Source: Chloroflexota bacterium (GTDB lineage Bacteria; Chloroflexota; Dehalococcoidia; Lucifugimonadales; Lucifugimonadaceae). From it: DNA of 64,000 bases. Within the stretch, counting starts at the first letter, position 1, and every line of letters starts with the position of its first letter. The position numbers and the translations under genes are program-made. Of the stretch, positions 54,930 to 63,964 are shown in pieces. The notes below the pieces were generated by a model that saw only the letters and a program-made list of their open reading frames with translations, ran no database searches and had not been told where the DNA came from. The stretch lies in the NCBI GenBank assembly GCA_027624075.1, contig JAQBUH010000006.1:1-64000 (forward strand). Direction: 5' to 3'.

Positions 54930-56072
54930 ATGACTACTAAAGACGATATCCAGCTTAACCGAGGTCTGCAGGGCGTCTACTTTGACCGCACCGAGACCAC
55001 GTTCATCGACGGTAAAGAGGGTATCCTCGAGTACCGTGGATACAGCATCCACGAGTTGGCGAAGCACTCCAACTTCGAAGAGACCTCGTACCTGCTGCTG
55101 TATGGCGCGCTTCCCACCCAGGCACAACTCAAAGAGTTTGAAGCTGAGTTGAAGGCGTCGCGCAACCTGCCGGAGCAGGTGCTCGACGTCATCGAAATCG
55201 TCAAGGACTCCCATCCGATGGACGTCCTCCGCACGGCTGTCTCGACTCTGGCGTCGTTCGACCCGGACCGGAGCGATAACTCTCCTGAGGGGACGTTCCG
55301 CAAAGGCGTCAGGCTCACATCGCAGTTCGCGACGATAGTCATGGCGCACCACAGGATCCGCCGCGGCAAAGACCCGATAGCTCCAAGCGACTCGCTCAGT
55401 CACGCCGCGAATTTCCTGTACATGCTCGAAGGCAAGGTGCCGACTCCGGAGACCGCCGAGCTGATGGACCGGGACTTCGTCATCCACGCAGACCACGGCT
55501 CGAACGCCTCTGCCTTCACCGCAAGAGTGGTCGCCAGCACCAACGCAGACCTGCACGGCGCAGTGACCGCAGGTATCGCCGCTCTCTCCGGCCCATCGCA
55601 CGGTGGCGCCGCAGAGAACGTGATGCAGATGGCGCAGGAGATCGGCGAGCCGGAAAATGCGGCACAGTATGTGAAGAACCTGCTGGCCGCAAAGGAGCGG
55701 GTGATGGGGTTCGGGCACCGCGTCTATAAAGCGGAGGACCCGCGGGCGAGACACCTCAGGGAGGGCGTGCGGAAGCTGTCTGAGGAAAAGGGCGAGCCAA
55801 AGTGGTACGCCATCCTCGAGGCGGTGGTTGAGGAGATGAAGCCATACGCACGGCGCGGCATACATGTGAATGTGGACTTCTTCGCCGGTGTCGTATATCA
55901 CCTGAACGGCATTCCGCAGGATCTGTTCGTGCCGATCTTCGCGGTCGGCCGCGTCCCCGGTTGGACGATCCAGGTGGTCGAGCAATACCGCCACAACATC
56001 CTGATCCGGCCGTTGCTTGTGTACACCGGCACGCACGACCGCCCCTACGTGCCAATAGCCGAACGCGGCTAG
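54930..56072 (+). CDS. Citrate synthase
   Basis: 380 residues from ATG 54930 (AGGGG upstream); an open frame extends 43 codons earlier without similarity. Condenses acetyl-CoA and oxaloacetate. Seen: NRGLQGVYFDRTETTFIDGK, GILEYRGYSIHELA, DFVIHADHGSNASAFTARVV (catalytic His), GPSHGGAAENVM, AKERVMGFGHRVYKAEDPRA (second His) and VDFFAGVVYHLNGIPQDLFV (catalytic Asp). Length fits the dimeric Gram-positive/archaeal type, which can include methylcitrate synthases. Confidence 0.95.
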   Translation: MTTKDDIQLNRGLQGVYFDRTETTFIDGKEGILEYRGYSIHELAKHSNFEETSYLLLYGALPTQAQLKEFEAELKASRNLPEQVLDVIEIVKDSHPMDVLRTAVSTLASFDPDRSDNSPEGTFRKGVRLTSQFATIVMAHHRIRRGKDPIAPSDSLSHAANFLYMLEGKVPTPETAELMDRDFVIHADHGSNASAFTARVVASTNADLHGAVTAGIAALSGPSHGGAAENVMQMAQEIGEPENAAQYVKNLLAAKERVMGFGHRVYKAEDPRARHLREGVRKLSEEKGEPKWYAILEAVVEEMKPYARRGIHVNVDFFAGVVYHLNGIPQDLFVPIFAVGRVPGWTIQVVEQYRHNILIRPLLVYTGTHDRPYVPIAERG

Positions 56073-56089
56073 GCGTCGCCGGCAGAGCC

Positions 56090-57328
56090 ATGCCAGGTAA
56101 AGCCTCAGTAGACGCCAGCACTTCCGCCACGGCAATCAGGCAGGCGATCGCAGACCACGGCCCGGTCACGTTTGCCGAGTTTATGCGGTCCGCACTCTAC
56201 GGACACGGCGGCTACTATTCGTCAGGCTCGCCGGTCAGCGCCAGGGGCGACTACTTCACCTCGCCTGCCGCGCACCCGCTGTTCGGGGCGCTTCTCGCCG
56301 TGCAGCTGCGCGAGATGTGGCAGAGGTTGGATTCGCCAGGACATTTCACCGTTGCCGAGCAAGGTGCGGGAAACGGAGGGCTGGCCGCAGACATAGTCGA
56401 GTTCGCGCCGCGGCTGGATGCCGCTTTCGGCGAGGCATTGGACTATCTGGCTTTCGACGCGGCGCCTCCTGAACGCCAGCACTATCCCGTCTCTCCTCTC
56501 AGCAAACTGCCGCGTCACATCACCGGCTGCGTGCTGTCGAACGAGCTGCTCGACGCCATGCCGGTACACCGCTTCGAGATCAGGGACAGTATTCCGCTTG
56601 AGATATTCGTCGGGACCGAAGACGGCGAACTGACGGAGTTGTTTTTACTGCCTTCGACACCGCTAATCGAGCGGCGCCTGCGGCCGTTCCTGAAAGAGTT
56701 GCCGGACGGCTACAGGGGCGAGGTGAACGCCGGGCTGGACGAGTGGGCTGAGCTCCAGGCGCGAACGCTTGAGCGCGGCTGGGCGCTGACGATCGACTAC
56801 GGGTTTGACCGCGCCACTCTCTATCGCCCGGAGCGGAAAGCCGGATCTCTGCGCTGCTATTACCAGCATGTGCTCGGGCAGGACCCGCTCCGGCACGCCG
56901 GCAGCCAGGACATAACCGCACACGTCGATTTCACGGCGGTTGATGAGGCGATGCTCGCGGCAGGCTTCGCATCCGCCGGCTCAACGACGCAGGCGGCGTT
57001 TCTCACTCGCCTCGGCCTTGACGCGGCGGTCGAGCAGCTTCACGCGTCCCGGCTGCCGAGACCCGTTTTGCGGGCGAACGAGCTGGGAATCGGCGCACTG
57101 GCCGACCCGGAGGGAATGGGCCGCTTCGTCGTGGCCGCACATAGCCGCAACGCCCCGGAAACGCCGCTCACAGGCATCGCGACGGACATGCCAGCCATAA
57201 TAACCACTCTGCCAGCGCCACCGCTTCTCTTTCCGCAAAGGCACATCAACCTGGCTGGCCAGCGCCAGGGTTCACTCGGCTACTTCGAGGTCCAATCACT
57301 GGACGAACTGTTCTCCGACGCGCCCTGA
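56090..57328 (+). CDS. MidA/NDUFAF7-like SAM-dependent methyltransferase
   Basis: 412 residues, DUF185/MidA family, whose mitochondrial member NDUFAF7 methylates an arginine of complex I. Seen: GPVTFAEFMRSALYGHGGYYS, RGDYFTSPAAHPLFGALLAV, VAEQGAGNGGLAADIVEFAP (SAM motif I), VLSNELLDAMPVHRFE, WALTIDYGFDRATLYRPERK and HVDFTAVDEAMLAAGFASAG. ATG at 56090, 17 bases after the citrate synthase stop, so likely co-transcribed. The target in this organism is unknown. Confidence 0.88.
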   Translation: MPGKASVDASTSATAIRQAIADHGPVTFAEFMRSALYGHGGYYSSGSPVSARGDYFTSPAAHPLFGALLAVQLREMWQRLDSPGHFTVAEQGAGNGGLAADIVEFAPRLDAAFGEALDYLAFDAAPPERQHYPVSPLSKLPRHITGCVLSNELLDAMPVHRFEIRDSIPLEIFVGTEDGELTELFLLPSTPLIERRLRPFLKELPDGYRGEVNAGLDEWAELQARTLERGWALTIDYGFDRATLYRPERKAGSLRCYYQHVLGQDPLRHAGSQDITAHVDFTAVDEAMLAAGFASAGSTTQAAFLTRLGLDAAVEQLHASRLPRPVLRANELGIGALADPEGMGRFVVAAHSRNAPETPLTGIATDMPAIITTLPAPPLLFPQRHINLAGQRQGSLGYFEVQSLDELFSDAP

Positions 57329-57348
57329 GTTCCCGGACCGCCGGGCGT

Positions 57349-58476
57349 TCACGCCGAAACAGCCGTCGCCTCTATTTCAACGACAACCTCGGGCCGCGAC
57401 AGAGTCGGCACGCCAATGACCGCCGAGGCCACATCCATGCCCGCGAGTTGCTCATCGAGGGCGGAGATCGCCTCCGCCATCTTCTCCGGCCCGCCGACAA
57501 CGTAGGTCCTGGTCTTCACAAGGTCGCCCCACGCCATTCCCTGCCGCTCAATCGCCCAGCGCACCGTCTCAAGCGTGTCAGCCACCTGGCCCGCGACGTC
57601 AAACTCGCTGCGCACAACCTCTCCCACAACCAGCGACGTTGAGCCTGCGACATAGGTCACATCGCGGCCTCGCACCCGCACTGACCGGCAGTAGTTGTGG
57701 TCCACCTCGTAAGAGCGGCCAGAGCGGAGGTTGTTCCTGCCCTGTGAGGCGTCCTGCACGGCCTCGCACTCCAGCATAAACGTGCCAGTGCCCCCGACGC
57801 TTTCGACGGCGATTCCCGCCGAGGTCGGAATGGCCTGGCTCATGAACGCCGCCCACTCCTCCGGCGGCGACGAGAACTGCGCCTCCGGCTTCATGAAGTG
57901 CCGCGTCGCGACCACATCGGCGGCGCTCATCCCGAACTCGGAAAGCGCCTCGCCCACCGTGCGTGTGATGTTGCCGACCTGCTCGCCCGCGGTCTTGCCC
58001 GGGCCTGTTACGCCGCTTACCCACAGCTCGCCATCGCAAAAGACCGCCAGGGACGAACTGCTCACCTCGTCTGACCGGAACCTCCTGGTCCGATCTGCGC
58101 CGCCGCGCACCGCCTCAAGCTCAATGACTATCGCCGCGCCCTCCGGCAGACAGGTGGCGCGGATGGCGCTGAACGCAGGGCCGGGGTGGTCGAACACAAC
58201 GCCGTGCGTCTCGCGTATCACCTCTTCACCGGCCCCGGCCGGGTCGTCCACATACCAGGCCCGCGTCCGCACCACGTCACCGGGCGAGATGCCGGCATCA
58301 CGCAGCATCGAAAGCGTCAACTGAAACACACGGTGCGTCTCGGACTCGAGCCCGCCCGGCCTGTCTGAGGCGAGCCCGGAGGAAAACACCCGCTCACCCG
58401 CAATAACCAGCGCGGGTGCTCCTCCGACCTTGCCGGCAGATCTCACGTCGCCCTGCACCACCGTTCGCGTTGCCAT
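57349..58476 (-). CDS. Triple RidA/YjgF-domain protein
   Basis: 375 residues made of three successive RidA-like folds: about 1-125 (GERVFSSGLASDRPGGLESE, DAGISPGDVVRTRAWYVDDP, AIVIELEAVRGG), 130-245 (GELWVSGVTGPGKTAGEQVG, EFGMSAADVVATRHFMKPEA, TFMLECEAV) and 250-375 (GRDVTYVAGSTSLVVGEVVR, RQGMAWGDLVKTRTYVVGGP, EVVVEIEATAV). RidA normally works as a homotrimer of single domains, with an active-site Arg just before the last strand. By my alignment none of the three repeats keeps that Arg, so imine deamination is doubtful. ATG start; convergent with the MidA-like gene by 20 bases. Confidence 0.85.
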   Translation of the reverse strand: MATRTVVQGDVRSAGKVGGAPALVIAGERVFSSGLASDRPGGLESETHRVFQLTLSMLRDAGISPGDVVRTRAWYVDDPAGAGEEVIRETHGVVFDHPGPAFSAIRATCLPEGAAIVIELEAVRGGADRTRRFRSDEVSSSSLAVFCDGELWVSGVTGPGKTAGEQVGNITRTVGEALSEFGMSAADVVATRHFMKPEAQFSSPPEEWAAFMSQAIPTSAGIAVESVGGTGTFMLECEAVQDASQGRNNLRSGRSYEVDHNYCRSVRVRGRDVTYVAGSTSLVVGEVVRSEFDVAGQVADTLETVRWAIERQGMAWGDLVKTRTYVVGGPEKMAEAISALDEQLAGMDVASAVIGVPTLSRPEVVVEIEATAVSA

Positions 58477-58587
58477 ACCGTCAATGTCTCCGTTTCAGCG
58501 CTCAGCGCTTCCGCCCATCGGCGATTTGTCAGAGGCTTAACCTTGCCAGAAACTGGCCTGAAACGCCGGAACAACTGCTAGCATGGG

Positions 58588-59736
58588 TTGCGCTTTAAGT
58601 TGCGTACGCGGCGATTCGCCAGCAATTGGTCACACCCGTTGTCAGAGCCAGACCTCAAGAAAACACCGTTGTTCGACGCGCATGTCGCCTCAGGCGCTCG
58701 CATGGTTCCGTTTGGCGGCTGGAACATGCCGGTCCAGTATCCTGCGGGGATCATAAGCGAGTCCCGTTCTGTGCGCGAAAACTGCGGCATTTTTGACGTC
58801 TCGCACATGGGGCGAATCGAATTCTCTGGCACAGGCGCTGTCGGGTTTCTGGACACCGTACTGAGCGCCAGTGTTGCGGCACTCAAGCCAGGCAGATCAA
58901 AGTACCATGTGATCTGCAATGAGCGCGGCGGCATCATAGACGATGCCATTGTCTACCGGCTCGATGACGAACGTTGCCTGCTGGTGGTCAATGCCGGCAA
59001 CGCAGACGCAGACCTCGAATGGATCCTGCCAAAAGCCGAGGCGTTCGGCGACGTGTCTGTCGATATCGTCACCGGCCAGACAGGGATGATCGCCGTGCAG
59101 GGGCCTCGCGCAGTTGAGATCGTCGATGGCCTGTCAGGCGGGACTGCGTCTGGCGTCCGCAGGTTCCGTGTCGCAGAGATTGAGGTGGCGGGCATTGCGT
59201 GCCTTGCCGCCCGCACCGGCTACACCGGCGAGGACGGCTTCGAGTTGATGCCGCCTGCCGACCGGACGGCAGAGCTGTGGGCTGCGCTGAGAAAGGCGGG
59301 GTGCGATGAGTGCGGCCTGGGCGCGAGAGACCTGCTGAGGCTTGAGGCGGGCCTGATGCTGCACGGCAACGACATGACGGTTGAGAACAACCCGTACGAG
59401 GCCGGACTGGCGTGGACGGTGAACCTCGACAAGCCGGGTTTCATCCCCGGTGAAGCGCTGCGCAGGATCGCCGCCGAAGGAACTGGCCGGATTATCGCAG
59501 GGATCAGGATGACGGGCCGTGCGATCCCCCGTCACGGAATGGCGGTCCTTGAGGGAGACACGGTGGTTGGGACCGTGACTTCGGGCACCCATTCGCCAAC
59601 GCTTGACGCCGATATAGGCATGGGCTACGTTGCCCGGCGGCTTGCGGCCCCCGGCACAGCAGTCGAGATCGATATTCGGGGCCGCCGCGTCACGGCGGAG
59701 ATAGTTGAGTTGCCCTTCTATAAAAGGCCCTCATAG
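58588..59736 (+). CDS. gcvT: Aminomethyltransferase (glycine cleavage T protein)
   Basis: Up to 382 residues. Transfers the methylene group from the lipoyl H protein to tetrahydrofolate and releases ammonia. Seen: LKKTPLFDAHVASGARMVPF, GGWNMPVQYPAGIISESRSV, ENCGIFDVSHMGRIEFSG, ARTGYTGEDGFELMPPADRT, GLGARDLLRLEAGLMLHGND and GTVTSGTHSPTLDADIGMGY. TTG at 58639 (LSEPDLKKTPL) matches the family start better than TTG at 58588, but neither has a strong ribosome site. First gene of the gcvT-H-PA-PB operon. I saw no glycine riboswitch upstream. Confidence 0.95.
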   Translation: MRFKLRTRRFASNWSHPLSEPDLKKTPLFDAHVASGARMVPFGGWNMPVQYPAGIISESRSVRENCGIFDVSHMGRIEFSGTGAVGFLDTVLSASVAALKPGRSKYHVICNERGGIIDDAIVYRLDDERCLLVVNAGNADADLEWILPKAEAFGDVSVDIVTGQTGMIAVQGPRAVEIVDGLSGGTASGVRRFRVAEIEVAGIACLAARTGYTGEDGFELMPPADRTAELWAALRKAGCDECGLGARDLLRLEAGLMLHGNDMTVENNPYEAGLAWTVNLDKPGFIPGEALRRIAAEGTGRIIAGIRMTGRAIPRHGMAVLEGDTVVGTVTSGTHSPTLDADIGMGYVARRLAAPGTAVEIDIRGRRVTAEIVELPFYKRPS

Positions 59737-59820
59737 GCCAGCCCGCTTGCTCTGCGGGAGCGAGCCAGGGCGAGCGAGTTCGGTAAGTCGCGCCGGCGCA
59801 TCCGGTGGTGGAATTGAGCA

Positions 59821-60198
59821 ATGAACCCAGAAGACCTCAAGTACTCCAAAGAGCACGAGTGGGCACGCGTTGACGGCAAAACGGTGACCATCGGCATAAC
59901 TCAGTTCGCCGCAGAACAGCTCGGCGATGTCGTCTACGTCGACCTCCCCGCGGCAGGCGCCAGCATCGCTCAGTTCGCCAAGTTCGGGGAGATCGAGTCC
60001 GTAAAGACGGTGAGCGACCTGTTCACGCCCGTCGGCGGAAAGATCGTCGAGGTCAACGGCGCCATCAAGGACAACCCTGAAAAGGTCAACGAAGACACCT
60101 ATGGCGAGGGCTGGCTCCTGAAGATCGAGATCACTGACGCGGCGCAGCTGGATGGTCTGATGGACGCCGCCGGATACGAGTCCCACACCGCGGGCTAA
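59821..60198 (+). CDS. gcvH: Glycine cleavage H protein
   Basis: 125 residues, lipoyl carrier of the glycine cleavage system. DLKYSKEHEWARVDGKTVTI, GITQFAAEQLGDVVYVDLP, and the lipoylation site in GEIESVKTVSDLFTPVGGKI. Ends LDGLMDAAGYESHTAG. ATG start; 84 bases after gcvT and 12 before gcvPA. Confidence 0.97.
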   Translation: MNPEDLKYSKEHEWARVDGKTVTIGITQFAAEQLGDVVYVDLPAAGASIAQFAKFGEIESVKTVSDLFTPVGGKIVEVNGAIKDNPEKVNEDTYGEGWLLKIEITDAAQLDGLMDAAGYESHTAG

Positions 60199-60210
60199 CA
60201 GAGGGTTTTC

Positions 60211-61575
60211 ATGGTCCACACCGTTGATCGGCCTGCTGGTGGGCGAATCGCCGGAGGCAATCCCCACCCATACATCCCGGCGACAGACGCCGACCGCGCA
60301 GCGATGCTTGCGGCAATTGGCGTCAGCTCGTTCGAGGACCTGGTCCAGGACATTCCCGAGCACCTGCGCTTTCCCGAACTCACAATCGCAGAGAGCGCGC
60401 CAGAGCTATCTCTATCCGCCGAACTTGCGGCTATGGCGGCGCGCAACGTGACGCCGGGCGACTATGCGTGTTTCCTCGGAGCCGGGGCGTACAGGCACTT
60501 CATCCCCTCGACAGTGGGCGCAATCCTGCAGCGCGGCGAGTTTGTCACCGCCTATACGCCGTATCAACCTGAGGCGGCGCAGGGCACGCTGCAGACCGGA
60601 TTCGAGTTCCAGTCTGCCATCTGCCAGCTCTTCGATATGGAGGTCGCGAACGCCGGGATGTACGACGGCCCGACTGCGTTCGCAGAGGCCGCATTGATGG
60701 CCTGCCGCCTGACCCGGCGCAATAAGGTTGCCATTCTCGAAACCGCCGACGACCGCCTCACAGCCGTGTTGCGGGCGTACAGCGCACACCAGCAGATCGA
60801 GATCATTTCGATTCCGGCGGACGGCGCAAACACTCCAGACGACATCGCGTGCGTCGCATTCCAGAGCCCGAACCTGTTCGGCGTGATCGAAGACGTTGCG
60901 TCGCTCACTGAGAAGGCGCACGCAGCCGGCGCTCTCTCGATTGCCCACGTCAACCCAACCGCCCACGGGTTGTTCCAGCCGCCCGGAAAGTACGGCGTTG
61001 ACATCGTCACGGCAGAGGGCCAGCCGCTTGGCGTGCCTCTATCGTTCGGCGGCGCATACGTTGGCCTCTTCGCCTGCCGCCAGGAGCACATCAGGCAACT
61101 GCCTGGGCGCATCATCGGCCGCACGACAGACACACAGGGCCGCACCGGGTACGTGCTGACGCTCCAGACCAGGGAGCAGCACATCCGGCGAGAGCGGGCA
61201 ACCTCCAACATCTGCACAAGCACGCAGTTGATCGGCCTCATGGTCGCCGTCTACGTCGCGACGCTCGGCAAGCAGGGCATGAGAGACGTTGCCAACCTCT
61301 GCTACCAGAAGGCGCACTATGCCGCCTCCGAGATAGCGAAGGTCCCCGGCTACTCACTGCCCGTCGTCGGCGCCTTCTTCCACGAGTTCGCCGTCACCTG
61401 TCCTCGCTCCGTCGCAGAGACGAACGCCGCCCTGCTGAAGAGAAAGATCATCGGCGGGTACGACATCAGCGACCGCATCCCGGACACGATGCTCATCTGC
61501 GTCACTGAGATGAACTCCAGGGGCGAGATTGACACGCTTATATCGGCCCTTCGGGAGATCGGGGGCGCGCAATGA
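60211..61575 (+). CDS. gcvPA: Glycine dehydrogenase (decarboxylating) subunit 1
   Basis: 454 residues, the N-terminal half of the split P protein, which decarboxylates glycine with PLP. Seen: NPHPYIPATDADRAAMLAAI, LGAGAYRHFIPSTVGAILQR, GEFVTAYTPYQPEAAQGTLQ, MYDGPTAFAEAALMACRLTR, GQPLGVPLSFGGAYVGLFAC, and RERATSNICTSTQLIGLM. Overlaps gcvPB by four bases (ATGA). The split form is usual in Firmicutes, Archaea and Chloroflexota. Confidence 0.97.
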   Translation: MVHTVDRPAGGRIAGGNPHPYIPATDADRAAMLAAIGVSSFEDLVQDIPEHLRFPELTIAESAPELSLSAELAAMAARNVTPGDYACFLGAGAYRHFIPSTVGAILQRGEFVTAYTPYQPEAAQGTLQTGFEFQSAICQLFDMEVANAGMYDGPTAFAEAALMACRLTRRNKVAILETADDRLTAVLRAYSAHQQIEIISIPADGANTPDDIACVAFQSPNLFGVIEDVASLTEKAHAAGALSIAHVNPTAHGLFQPPGKYGVDIVTAEGQPLGVPLSFGGAYVGLFACRQEHIRQLPGRIIGRTTDTQGRTGYVLTLQTREQHIRRERATSNICTSTQLIGLMVAVYVATLGKQGMRDVANLCYQKAHYAASEIAKVPGYSLPVVGAFFHEFAVTCPRSVAETNAALLKRKIIGGYDISDRIPDTMLICVTEMNSRGEIDTLISALREIGGAQ

Positions 61576-63026
61576 CCACGCCAATGAGGGAAATGGACCG
61601 CAGGCTCTTGATGGACCGCTCAGTGCCGGGCCGCCGCGCCGTTGCGCTCCCGGAGTCAGACGTGCCAGCGCAGCCGATGCCTGACGCGACGTTGCTCAGG
61701 GACGACCTGCCGCTTCCGGAGATAGCGCAGCTTGAGGTGATTCGCTACTTCTCGCTACTCAGCCAGCTCAACTTCTCGATCGACACGAACTTCTACCCGC
61801 TCGGCTCCTGCACGATGAAGTACAACCCGAAGCTCAACGACGCCATCGCGTCGCTGCCGGGGTTCGCCAACATTCACCCGAACCAGCCTGCGGAACAGGT
61901 CCAGGGCGCGGTACAGCTCATGTACGAGCTCCAGGAGGCGCTGGGTGACCTCACCGGCCTCCCCGGCGTCAGCCTTGCGCCGCTGGCGGGCGCGCAGGGC
62001 GAGTACGCCGGCCTGCTGATCGCCCGCGCCTACCACGCACGGCGCAACGACTCCGCACGGACCGTCGCGATCGTCCCTGACAGCGCACACGGCACCAACC
62101 CTGCCTCAGCCGCAATGGCAGGGCTTGAGGTTGTCACAGTGCCGTCAGACGCCTCGGGCAACGTCGATGTCGATGCGCTCCGCTCTCTGACAGACGAGCG
62201 GACGGCGGTGTTCATGCTAACGATGCCAAGCACGCTCGGCCTGTTTGAGCCGAGCATACTCGAGATCACTCAGATCGTTCACTCAGCAGGCGGTCTCGTG
62301 TACGCGGACGGGGCGAACCTGAACGCTTTGCTGGGCATGGTCAGGCTGGGCGACCTGGGCGTCGACATCTGCCACTCCAACCTGCACAAGACCTTCTCCA
62401 CTCCGCACGGCGGCGGTGGTCCCGGCTCTGGCCCGGTCATGGTCACCGAAGAGCTGGCGAGCTTCCTGCCGGAGCCCGTCGCTGCCAAGAGCGGCGACAC
62501 ATACACCCTCGACACGCCGGAGCACAGCGTCGGCAAGATCAACGGGTTTCACGGCTCGTTCAGCATCCTGGCGCGCGCCTACACATATATCCGCGCAATG
62601 GGCCGGGACGGGCTGAAAGCGGTGGCGGAAAACGCCATCCTGAACGCCAACTACATCCAGGCACAGCTCAAGGACCGCTTCGATCTCGCCGCAGACCGCT
62701 ACTGCATGCACGAGACTGTGCTGAGCGCCACTCGCCAGCGAAAGCGGGGAGTGAAGGGACTTGACATCGCAAAGCGGCTGCTCGACCACGGGATCCACGC
62801 GCCGACGATGTACTTCCCGCTGATCGTGGACGAGGCGCTGATGGTTGAGCCGACAGAGACCGAGTCGAAGGAGACGCTGGACCGGTTTATCGAGGTGATG
62901 CGCCAGATCGACGACGAGGTCACGTCTGACCCTGAAACGGTCCGCACAGCGCCCCACACCCTGCCGGTGACGAGGCTGGACGAGGCGGCGGCAGCCCGCA
63001 AGCCGTACCTGCGCTGGCAAGAATGA
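61572..63026 (+). CDS. gcvPB: Glycine dehydrogenase (decarboxylating) subunit 2
   Basis: 484 residues, the PLP-bearing half of the split P protein. Seen: NFSIDTNFYPLGSCTMKYNP, NIHPNQPAEQVQGAVQLMYE, PDSAHGTNPASAAMAGLEVV, DICHSNLHKTFSTPHGGGGP (Schiff-base Lys in HKTF), HGSFSILARAYTYIRAMG, and TMYFPLIVDEALMVEPTETE. Completes the operon; the L protein (lipoamide dehydrogenase) is not here. Start ATG overlapping gcvPA. Confidence 0.97.
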   Translation: MTTPMREMDRRLLMDRSVPGRRAVALPESDVPAQPMPDATLLRDDLPLPEIAQLEVIRYFSLLSQLNFSIDTNFYPLGSCTMKYNPKLNDAIASLPGFANIHPNQPAEQVQGAVQLMYELQEALGDLTGLPGVSLAPLAGAQGEYAGLLIARAYHARRNDSARTVAIVPDSAHGTNPASAAMAGLEVVTVPSDASGNVDVDALRSLTDERTAVFMLTMPSTLGLFEPSILEITQIVHSAGGLVYADGANLNALLGMVRLGDLGVDICHSNLHKTFSTPHGGGGPGSGPVMVTEELASFLPEPVAAKSGDTYTLDTPEHSVGKINGFHGSFSILARAYTYIRAMGRDGLKAVAENAILNANYIQAQLKDRFDLAADRYCMHETVLSATRQRKRGVKGLDIAKRLLDHGIHAPTMYFPLIVDEALMVEPTETESKETLDRFIEVMRQIDDEVTSDPETVRTAPHTLPVTRLDEAAAARKPYLRWQE

Positions 63027-63118
63027 GGGATTCGGCAACCGTTCTGTGCCGCTAGGCTGCAGCCGCAGACGCTATCAATCTCTCAAGGACGCGAAAACTA
63101 TGTGCGTAACGGTGATCC

Positions 63119-63964
63119 GTGGACGGCCGACCCGGAAACCGGGGACGCGCGGCGCGGGCAAACCGGACCCGGCACTCGATAGGCGCTGCACGGAGGGCTG
63201 ATCTCTCCCAGCACTTCCTGCGCAACGCCTCGACCGCGAAGCGGCTGGTTGCGGCATCGACCATTGCCCACCGGGACCTCGTCATCGAAGCCGGTCCCGG
63301 CGACGGCGCGCTTACGGCTCATCTCGCCGCAATAGCTTCGCGCGTCGTAGCCATCGAACTTGACCGTACGCTGTACACTCGGCTCCGGACTCGCTTTGCA
63401 GACACGGCGAATGTAACGCTGCGTAACAGCGACTTCCTGAGTTACTCGCTGCCATCCGGCGCATACAACTTCTTCGCCAACATCCCGTATGCGCGCACTG
63501 CGGCGATCGTGCGAAAGCTTGTCCTGGGATCACGACCTCCCGAAACAGCATGTCTGATCATGGAAGCCGCAGCCGCCAGCCGGTTTTTAGAGCAACCGTT
63601 CGGCCCCGAGTCTGCCTTCAGCGTTATGCTCAAAGCGCGCTTCTAGCCATCTCTCATCGCATGGCTAGACCCACGAGAGTTCTCCCCGCCACCGTCCGTC
63701 AACTCGGTAATGCTGAAGCTCACGCGGCGTGCGCAACCGCTGTTCCAACAAGATCAACATCGCGAGTTCGATCGTTTCGCAAGATCGGTACTCAACTCGT
63801 CCCACCGCTCAACAAGATCTCTGCTCCGAAGCCTGCTCAGCGGCCCACAGACTCGCTCACTCATCAACGAACTCGGCTTCCCTGAGTCGGCGTCACCGTC
63901 TAACATCGCGTTTGAGAACTGGCTCACCGTATTCAAACTCGCTGAATGGAACCGCAACGCATGA
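63119..63964 (+). pseudogene. Erm/KsgA-type rRNA adenine dimethyltransferase interrupted by one TAG
   Basis: One reading frame of 281 codons, broken only by TAG at 63644-63646. Before it: RRADLSQHFLRNASTAKRLV, the SAM motif VIEAGPGDGALTAHLAA, RVVAIELDRTLYTRLRTRF and the catalytic motif FFANIPYARTAAIVRKL. At the break, SVMLKARF is followed after TAG by PSLIAWLDPREFSPPPSVNS, VMLKLTRRAQPLFQQ and, to the end, FENWLTVFKLAEWN. KsgA/Erm members have the same LxARF...FxPPPxVxS transition, so the frame is clearly continuous. The closest pattern is Erm (23S A2058 methylation). A truncated 175-residue product would lack the C-terminal domain. Recent nonsense mutation, readthrough or sequencing error are all possible. 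Confidence 0.85.

Noticed and set aside
54486-56135. Long minus-strand open frame (549 codons)
   Set aside because: Antisense shadow of citrate synthase and the end of thrS in GC-rich sequence.
58477-58587. Glycine riboswitch before gcvT
   Set aside because: The short gap between divergent genes lacks the paired aptamer motifs expected of a glycine riboswitch.
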